From contig DEKZ01000332.1 in NCBI GenBank assembly GCA_002354135.1, forward strand, positions 1-9,979: 9,979 nt of DNA, in the 5' to 3' direction. The position numbers and the translations under genes were made by a program. The notes under the pieces are model-generated. The model did no database searches. It saw nothing but the letters and a program-made list of their open reading frames with translations, and had not been told where the DNA came from. Shown one piece after another: positions 5,504 to 9,979 of the stretch. This DNA is from Massilia sp. UBA2709 (lineage in GTDB: Bacteria > Pseudomonadota > Gammaproteobacteria > Burkholderiales > Burkholderiaceae_D). Every line of letters begins with the position of its first letter. Position 1 is the stretch's first letter.

Positions 5504-5516
5504 ACAGCTCAGCTGT
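5504..5516. other. 13-bp palindrome in the map leader
   Basis: ACAGCT-C-AGCTGT is a perfect inverted repeat with one central base. It lies about 20 bp downstream of the predicted map start of transcription and 41 bp before the map ATG. The position suits an operator blocking elongation, but a 6-bp half-site can occur by chance and no regulator is recognised. Confidence 0.3.
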
Positions 5517-5557
5517 TACGCCCTGTTACCAAAACCATTCGCTTTACCCACACTTTT

Positions 5558-6382
5558 ATGTCCATCTCCATCAAGACCCCGGAAGAAATCGAAGGCATGC
5601 GCATCGCCGGCCGCCTCGGCGCCGAAGTGCTCGACTACATCACGCCTTTCGTCAAGCCGGGCGTGACCACGGCCGAGCTCGACCGCCTGTGCCACGAATA
5701 CATGGTCAACGTGCAGGGCACGACGCCGGCCCCGCTGAACTACGCGCCGCCGGGCTATCCGCCCTTCCCGAAATCGGTCTGCACCTCGCTCAACGACGTG
5801 ATCTGCCACGGCATCCCGAACGACAAGCCGCTCAAGGACGGCGACGTGATGAACATCGACGTCACCGTCATCACCAAGGACGGCTTCCACGGCGACAACA
5901 GCCGCATGTTCTTTGTCGGCAAACCGTCGATCATGGCCAAGCGCCTGGCCGAAGTCACCTACGAATGCATGTGGCTGGGCATCTCGAAAGTCAAGCCGGG
6001 CGCGCACCTGGGCGATATCGGCCACGTCATCCAGCAGCACGCCGAGAAGAACGGCTACAGCGTGGTGCGCGAGTTCTGCGGCCACGGCATCGGCCGCGTC
6101 TTCCACGAGGAGCCGCAAGTGCTGCATTACGGCAAACCCGGCACCCTGGAAAAGCTCGAGCCGGGCATGATCTTCACCATCGAGCCGATGATCAACGCAG
6201 GCCGCCGCGAGATCAAGGCCCTGCCCGACGGCTGGACCATCAAGACCAAGGACCGCAGCCTCTCGGCCCAGTGGGAACACATGATCCTCGTGACCGAGAC
6301 CGGCTACGAGGTCCTGACGATGTCGGCCGGCACCCCGCCGCCGCCGGCCATCGTGCTCTCCAAAGACGCCGTTCCGGCGTAA
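5558..6382 (+). CDS. map: Methionine aminopeptidase, type I
   Basis: Map removes the N-terminal methionine from nascent proteins in the cytosol after deformylation. It is a dinuclear-metal pita-bread-fold hydrolase. The product is 274 residues. All expected active-site residues are present: His84 (in CHGIP), metal ligands Asp101 (NIDVTV) and Asp113 (GFHGDNS), His176 in CGHGIGRVFHEEP, Glu209 (FTIEPM) and Glu240 (QWEHM). Compared with the E. coli protein as I remember it, there is one residue fewer between His84 and Asp101 and one more between Asp101 and Asp113. The C-terminal tail is slightly longer and proline-rich (GTPPPPA). The frame is open upstream; the ATG at 5558 is chosen because MSISIKTPEEIEGMR matches the family N-terminus, although no Shine-Dalgarno is visible. 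It is followed by glnD after 10 nt, so the two form an operon. Confidence 0.97.
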   Translation: MSISIKTPEEIEGMRIAGRLGAEVLDYITPFVKPGVTTAELDRLCHEYMVNVQGTTPAPLNYAPPGYPPFPKSVCTSLNDVICHGIPNDKPLKDGDVMNIDVTVITKDGFHGDNSRMFFVGKPSIMAKRLAEVTYECMWLGISKVKPGAHLGDIGHVIQQHAEKNGYSVVREFCGHGIGRVFHEEPQVLHYGKPGTLEKLEPGMIFTIEPMINAGRREIKALPDGWTIKTKDRSLSAQWEHMILVTETGYEVLTMSAGTPPPPAIVLSKDAVPA

Positions 6383-6392
6383 AGGCCGCGCC

Positions 6393-8996
6393 ATGACCGC
6401 CGCGCTGCTTGACGGGGCCGGGCCCGAACTCGGCCAACAGCTCAGGCAACACCTCAGGCAACGGCTGAAGGCCGAACGCCAGGCGCTGTTCGAGCGTTTC
6501 CGGCGCGACGACCGGCCCGAGAAGCTGCTGCGCAGCCTGCGCCGCTGCGTCGACGGCGTCCTGCTCGAGGCCTGGCGCGCAGCCGGCCTGCCCGCCAGCA
6601 CCGCCCTGGTCGGCGTGGGCGGCTACGGTCGCGGCGAATTGTTTCCGCATTCCGACGTCGACGTCCTGATCCTGCTCGGCGCCCCGCCCGACGCGATCAC
6701 CCAGGCGAAACTGGAAAACCTCGTGCAGCTCCTGTGGGACCTGGGGCTGGAGATCGGCCACAGCATCCGCACCGTCGACGAATGCCTGAGCGAATCCGCC
6801 GCCGACATCACGGTGCAGACCAGCCTGCTCGAGGCGCGCCTGGTGACCGGCGACGCCGTCCTGTTCGCCCAGCTCCAGAAGCGCTACCGCGAGGCGCTCG
6901 ACCCGCGCGCCTTCTTCCAGGCCAAGACTGCCGAGATGCGCCTGCGCCACGCGAAATACGAATACACCGCCTTCGCGCTGGAGCCGAACTGCAAGGAGAG
7001 CCCGGGCGCGCTGCGCGACCTGCAGGTGATCCTGTGGGTGGCGAAAGCGGCGGGGCTGGCGAACTCCTGGGGCCAGCTGGCCACGCGTGGCCTGATCACG
7101 CGCCTGGAGGCGCGCCAGCTGATGGAAAAGGAGCGCGCCTTCAAGGACATCCGGGTGCGCCTGCACCTGCAGACCGGCCGGCGCGAAGACCGCCTGCTGT
7201 TCGACGTCCAGACGGCGATCGCCGAGTCGTTCGGCCTGGCCTCGGACGCGCCCGGTCCGGGCGCACGCCGCGCCTCCGAATACCTGATGCAGCGCTACTA
7301 CTGGGCCGCCAAGACCGTCACCCAGCTCAACACGATCCTGCTGCAGAACATCGAGGCCCGGCTCTTCCCCCAGCCTTCGGTGCCGGCGCCGATCAACGAG
7401 CACTTCAACGACGTCAACGGTTTCATCGACATCGCGCGCGACGACACCTTCGAGACCCATCCATCGGCCGTGCTCGGGATCTTCGTGGCCATGACCGAGC
7501 GCCCCGACATCAAGGGCATGACCGCGCGCACCACGCGCGCGCTCTGGCATGCGCGCAACCTGATCGACGATGCCTTCCGCGCCGACCCGGCCAACAAGGC
7601 CCACTTCCTGCGCATCCTGAAGGCGCCGGTCGGCCTGGTGCACGCGCTGCGGCGCATGAACGACTTCGGCGTGCTGGGGCGCTACCTGCCGAACTTCCGC
7701 CGCATCGTCGGCCAGATGCAGCACGACCTGTTCCACGTCTACACCGTGGACCAGCACATCATGATGGTGGTGCGTAACCTGCGCCGCTTCACGATGAGCG
7801 AGCACGCCCACGAATACCCGTTCTGCAGCCAGCTGATCGCGAACTTCCGCGACCGCTGGCTGCTGTATGTCGCCGCCCTGTTCCACGACATCGCCAAGGG
7901 CCGCGGCGGCGACCATTCCGAACTCGGGCGCGTCGACGCCTTCGAGTTCTGCCGCGACCACGGCTTATCAAGCGAAGACACCGAGCTGGTCGTGTTCCTG
8001 GTCGAGCAGCACCTGACGATGTCGCAGGTGGCCCAGAAGCAGGACCTGTCTGACCCGGACGTGATCCAGGCCTTTGCCGGCGTGGTGAAGGACGAGCGCC
8101 ACCTGACCGCGCTCTACCTCCTGACCGTGGCCGACATCCGCGGCACCAGCCCCAAGGTGTGGAACGCCTGGAAGGCCAAGCTGCTGGAAGACCTCTACCG
8201 CATCACCCTGCGCGTGCTCGGCGGCGAGCCGCATTCGGCCGACCGCGAACTGCGCATGCGCCAGCAGGAAGCCCTCGCCACCCTGCGCCTGTTCGGCCTG
8301 CCCGCAAATGCCCACGAGGCGCTCTGGGACCAGCTCGACGTGGTCTACTTCCTGCGCCACGACGCCTCCGACATCGCCTGGCAGACGCGCAGCCTGCACG
8401 ACAAGCTGGGCCTGGCGCGGCCGGTGGTCAAGGCGCGCCTGGCGCCGATCGGCGAAGGGCTGCAGGTGACGGTCTACGTCAAGGACCAGCCCGACCTGTT
8501 CGCGCGCATCTGCAGCTATTTCGACCGCAAGAACTTCAGCATCCTCGACGCCAAGATCCACACCACACGCGACGATTATGCGCTCGACACCTTCCTCGTC
8601 ACCGAGGAGAATTTCGCCAAGCACTACCGCGACATCATCAGCCTGATCGAGCACGAGCTGTGCGAGCTGCTGAAGACCCAGGCGCCGCTGCCGGCGCCGA
8701 CCCGCGCGCGCCTGTCGCGCCTGTCGCGCCACTTCCCGATCACGCCCACCGTCGACCTGCGGCCGGACGAGCGGGGCCAGCACTACCTGCTTTCGATCGC
8801 CGCCCACGACCGCACCGGCCTGCTGTATGCGATCGCCAACGTGCTGACGCGCTACCGCATCAATTTGCATACCGCCAAGATCATGACCCTGGGCGAACGC
8901 GTCGAGGACGTGTTCCTGATCGACGGCCCCAACCTGAACAACCCGCGCGTGCAGGTCCAGCTCGAGACCGAGCTGCTCGACGCGCTGGCCATCTGA
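6393..8996 (+). CDS. glnD: Bifunctional [protein-PII] uridylyltransferase / uridylyl-removing enzyme
   Basis: GlnD senses glutamine and sets the uridylylation state of PII proteins (GlnB/GlnK), thereby controlling glutamine synthetase and the nitrogen response. It acts in the cytosol. The 867-residue product has the full domain order. The N-terminal nucleotidyltransferase domain has GGYGRGELFPHSDVD (76-90), with catalytic Asp88 and Asp90. A linker domain follows (about 150-340). The HD phosphohydrolase domain for UMP removal spans about 445-570, with HDLFHVYTVDQH (444-455) and FHDIAKG (497-503) followed by DHS. Two C-terminal ACT domains bind glutamine: about 690-765 (start LQVTVYVKDQPDLFARI) and 798-867 (start YLLSIAAHDRTGLLYAI). 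Both activities look intact. Start: AAAGG lies seven nucleotides before the ATG. It is 10 nt after map. The start of the gene has a small internal repeat coding LRQHLRQR. Confidence 0.97.
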   Translation: MTAALLDGAGPELGQQLRQHLRQRLKAERQALFERFRRDDRPEKLLRSLRRCVDGVLLEAWRAAGLPASTALVGVGGYGRGELFPHSDVDVLILLGAPPDAITQAKLENLVQLLWDLGLEIGHSIRTVDECLSESAADITVQTSLLEARLVTGDAVLFAQLQKRYREALDPRAFFQAKTAEMRLRHAKYEYTAFALEPNCKESPGALRDLQVILWVAKAAGLANSWGQLATRGLITRLEARQLMEKERAFKDIRVRLHLQTGRREDRLLFDVQTAIAESFGLASDAPGPGARRASEYLMQRYYWAAKTVTQLNTILLQNIEARLFPQPSVPAPINEHFNDVNGFIDIARDDTFETHPSAVLGIFVAMTERPDIKGMTARTTRALWHARNLIDDAFRADPANKAHFLRILKAPVGLVHALRRMNDFGVLGRYLPNFRRIVGQMQHDLFHVYTVDQHIMMVVRNLRRFTMSEHAHEYPFCSQLIANFRDRWLLYVAALFHDIAKGRGGDHSELGRVDAFEFCRDHGLSSEDTELVVFLVEQHLTMSQVAQKQDLSDPDVIQAFAGVVKDERHLTALYLLTVADIRGTSPKVWNAWKAKLLEDLYRITLRVLGGEPHSADRELRMRQQEALATLRLFGLPANAHEALWDQLDVVYFLRHDASDIAWQTRSLHDKLGLARPVVKARLAPIGEGLQVTVYVKDQPDLFARICSYFDRKNFSILDAKIHTTRDDYALDTFLVTEENFAKHYRDIISLIEHELCELLKTQAPLPAPTRARLSRLSRHFPITPTVDLRPDERGQHYLLSIAAHDRTGLLYAIANVLTRYRINLHTAKIMTLGERVEDVFLIDGPNLNNPRVQVQLETELLDALAI

Positions 8997-9020
8997 TTTT
9001 TTCTCTTTTTTTTTGTTTTT
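8997..9020 (+). other. Poly-T tract between glnD and the pseudouridine synthase gene
   Basis: The 29 nt between the glnD stop and the next ATG contain 23 T, with a longest run of nine (9006-9014), in an otherwise GC-rich region. No purine-rich Shine-Dalgarno is present. I see no strong hairpin directly upstream; the CGAGC/GCTCG arms in the end of glnD have a 1-nt loop and lie about 20 nt away. It is therefore a poor intrinsic terminator. A U-rich stretch ahead of a start codon could serve as a ribosomal protein S1 landing site, which is inference. Confidence 0.5.
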
Positions 9021-9025
9021 GCCTT

Positions 9026-9772
9026 ATGACCGAACCGCTCCGCCTGTCCAAACGTATGTCCGAACTCGGCCTGTGCTCGCGCCGCGAAGCCGATGAATGG
9101 ATCGCCCGGGGCTGGGTGCGGGTCGACGGCAAGGTCGTCTCCGAACTGGGCAGCAAGGTGCTGCCTTCCCAGCGCATCACGGTCGAGCGCCAGGCCACGG
9201 CCGAGCAGTCCAAGCGCGTGACCATCCTGATCAACAAGCCGGTCGGCTATGTCAGCGGCCAGGCCGAAGACGGCTACAAGCCGGCGGTCACGCTGGTCAA
9301 GCCGGAGAACCGCTGGGCCGAGGACCCGTCCGAGGAAAACTTCCATCCAACCCAGCTGCGTTCGCTGGTGCCCGCCGGCCGCCTCGACATCGACTCGGTC
9401 GGCCTGCTGGTGCTGACCCAGGACGGCCGCATCGCCAAGCAGCTGATCGGCCAGGACACCTCGATCGAGAAGGAATACCTGGTGCGCGTGCAGTACACCA
9501 GGCCGGGGAAGTTGCCCGACAGCGACCTCAAGAAGCTGAACCACGGCCTCTGGATGGACGGCAAACCGCTGCTGCCGGCCAAGGTGCGCTGGCAGAACGA
9601 GGACCAGCTCAGCTTCACCCTGCGCGAAGGGAAGAAGCGCCAGATCCGGCGCATGTGCGAGATGGTCGGCCTGAAGGTCATCGGCCTGAAGCGCGTGCGC
9701 ATCGGGCGCGTCAAGCTGGGCGAGCTGCCGCAGGGGCAGTGGCGCTATTTACGGCCGGACGAGCAGTTCTGA
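9026..9772 (+). CDS. RNA pseudouridine synthase, RsuA/RluB/E/F family (RluF-like)
   Basis: Enzymes of this family isomerise specific uridines of rRNA (or tRNA) to pseudouridine in the cytosol. The 248-residue product starts with an S4 RNA-binding domain (about 5-55: RLSKRMSELGLCSRREADEW then VRVDGKVV). The catalytic domain follows: INKPVGYVSG (69-78), the catalytic motif GRLDIDSVGLL (118-128) with Asp121, KEYLVRV, and the C-terminal signature REGKKRQIRRMCEMVGLKV. The end KRVRIGRVKLGELPQGQWR resembles E. coli RluF (23S rRNA U2604) more than RsuA. The target is not certain, so no gene symbol is given. The segment between the INKP and GRLD motifs is about ten residues longer than I recall for E. 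coli RluF and is acidic and proline-containing. The ATG at 9026 has no Shine-Dalgarno and follows a poly-T tract 29 nt after glnD. Co-transcription with glnD is possible. Confidence 0.9.
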   Translation: MTEPLRLSKRMSELGLCSRREADEWIARGWVRVDGKVVSELGSKVLPSQRITVERQATAEQSKRVTILINKPVGYVSGQAEDGYKPAVTLVKPENRWAEDPSEENFHPTQLRSLVPAGRLDIDSVGLLVLTQDGRIAKQLIGQDTSIEKEYLVRVQYTRPGKLPDSDLKKLNHGLWMDGKPLLPAKVRWQNEDQLSFTLREGKKRQIRRMCEMVGLKVIGLKRVRIGRVKLGELPQGQWRYLRPDEQF

Positions 9773-9912
9773 CCGCAGGGTGGCGGCTTCCCGGGCACGC
9801 GGCGACCGTTATCGGCGCCGTGATCGCGCCGGATGACCGGGTCGACAATATGGAAGCCATCACATTTTCATTCTGGTAAGCTTGCCGTTTATTTAACGAC
9901 AGCAGGCTGATC
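9773..9912 (+). other. Intergenic region after the pseudouridine synthase gene
   Basis: These 140 nt hold no convincing gene. CGGCGC (9813-9818) and GCGCCG (9826-9831) form a 6-bp inverted repeat with a 7-nt loop but no T tract, so it is not a standard terminator. The second half (about 9846-9900) is clearly more AT-rich and probably contains the promoter of the next gene. The candidate boxes TCGACA at 9842 and TATTTA at 9890 do not form a correctly spaced pair, so I do not call one. Confidence 0.4.
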
Positions 9913-9979
9913 ATGCCCCTCTCCCGCCGCGCGGCCCTGGCCGCCCTCGTCGCCGCTCCCGCCGCCGCACAGGTCGCCA
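9913..9979 (+). CDS. Start of an unidentified, probably exported protein (cut by window edge)
   Basis: Only 22 codons are visible before the window ends: MPLSRRAALAALVAAP, then AAAQVA. This looks like an N-terminal signal peptide: SRR at 4-6, a short alanine/leucine hydrophobic core (7-15) and a possible AAA signal peptidase site before Gln20. The SRR-A-A-L pattern is loosely Tat-like but lacks the usual FLK residues, so Sec export is equally possible. AGCAGG lies six nucleotides before the ATG and is a moderate ribosome binding site. The AT-rich stretch upstream suggests a promoter and so a separate transcription unit. The function cannot be inferred. The frame might also be a chance ORF in GC-rich DNA. 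Confidence 0.5.
   Translation, partial: MPLSRRAALAALVAAPAAAQVA

Noticed and set aside
5294..5557. 88-residue N-terminal extension of Map
   Set aside because: It spans the predicted map promoter and has no similarity to Map. The family N-terminus begins at 5558.
6240..7961. Minus-strand open frame of about 570 codons opposite map and glnD
   Set aside because: Low-complexity antisense-type composition and no family motif. The plus strand carries intact map and glnD with all catalytic residues.
8159..9025. Plus-strand frame running through the glnD end into the pseudouridine synthase, suggesting a longer or fused protein
   Set aside because: The part before 9026 is an off-frame reading of glnD, rich in Arg, Pro and Ala. 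The S4 domain starts right at the ATG at 9026.
9813..9831. CGGCGC/GCGCCG hairpin as terminator of the pseudouridine synthase gene
   Set aside because: The stem is short and no T tract follows on either strand.
1..9979. Search for a mobile element, CRISPR array, toxin-antitoxin pair, tRNA or other accessory system
   Set aside because: No direct-repeat arrays, transposase motifs, tRNA-like cloverleaf or accessory gene pairs are visible. Gene order is the conserved betaproteobacterial housekeeping arrangement.

Overview
The window is a high-GC, tightly packed stretch of bacterial housekeeping chromosome, almost certainly from a betaproteobacterium of the order Burkholderiales. The protein sequences look most like Oxalobacteraceae (Massilia/Janthinobacterium type). 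That placement is recognition of sequence style and gene order, not a database result.

Minus strand, read from about 5380 down to 1: rpsB (ribosomal protein S2), tsf (EF-Ts), pyrH (UMP kinase), frr (ribosome recycling factor), uppS (undecaprenyl diphosphate synthase), cdsA (CDP-diacylglycerol synthase) and the first 53 codons of dxr (DXP reductoisomerase, cut by the window edge). This is the classic proteobacterial translation/envelope-precursor cluster. It links translation (S2, EF-Ts, RRF), pyrimidine nucleotides (UMP kinase), the isoprenoid carrier lipid (Dxr, UppS) and phospholipid synthesis (CdsA). Its intergenic gaps carry clear RNA structure: intrinsic-terminator-like hairpins after rpsB, after tsf and after frr, and a run of further hairpins in the 208-nt tsf-pyrH gap. 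The cluster is therefore probably read as several overlapping units with partial read-through, not one uniform operon. uppS and cdsA overlap by one base (TGATG).

5219-5557 is a divergent promoter region. On the minus strand it holds a good sigma70-type promoter for rpsB (TTGAAA-17-TAGAAT) and a leader of about 128 nt. On the plus strand it holds a perfect TATAAT for map.

Plus strand from 5558: map (methionine aminopeptidase), glnD (PII uridylyltransferase/uridylyl-removing enzyme), an RsuA/RluF-type pseudouridine synthase, and the first 22 codons of an unidentified protein with a signal-peptide-like N-terminus. map and glnD are 10 nt apart. A 29-nt stretch with 23 T separates glnD from the pseudouridine synthase.

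I see no mobile elements, CRISPR, rRNA or tRNA genes, pseudogenes or signs of transfer, and no evidence of an undescribed multi-gene system. The points worth a second look are in the untranslated regions.
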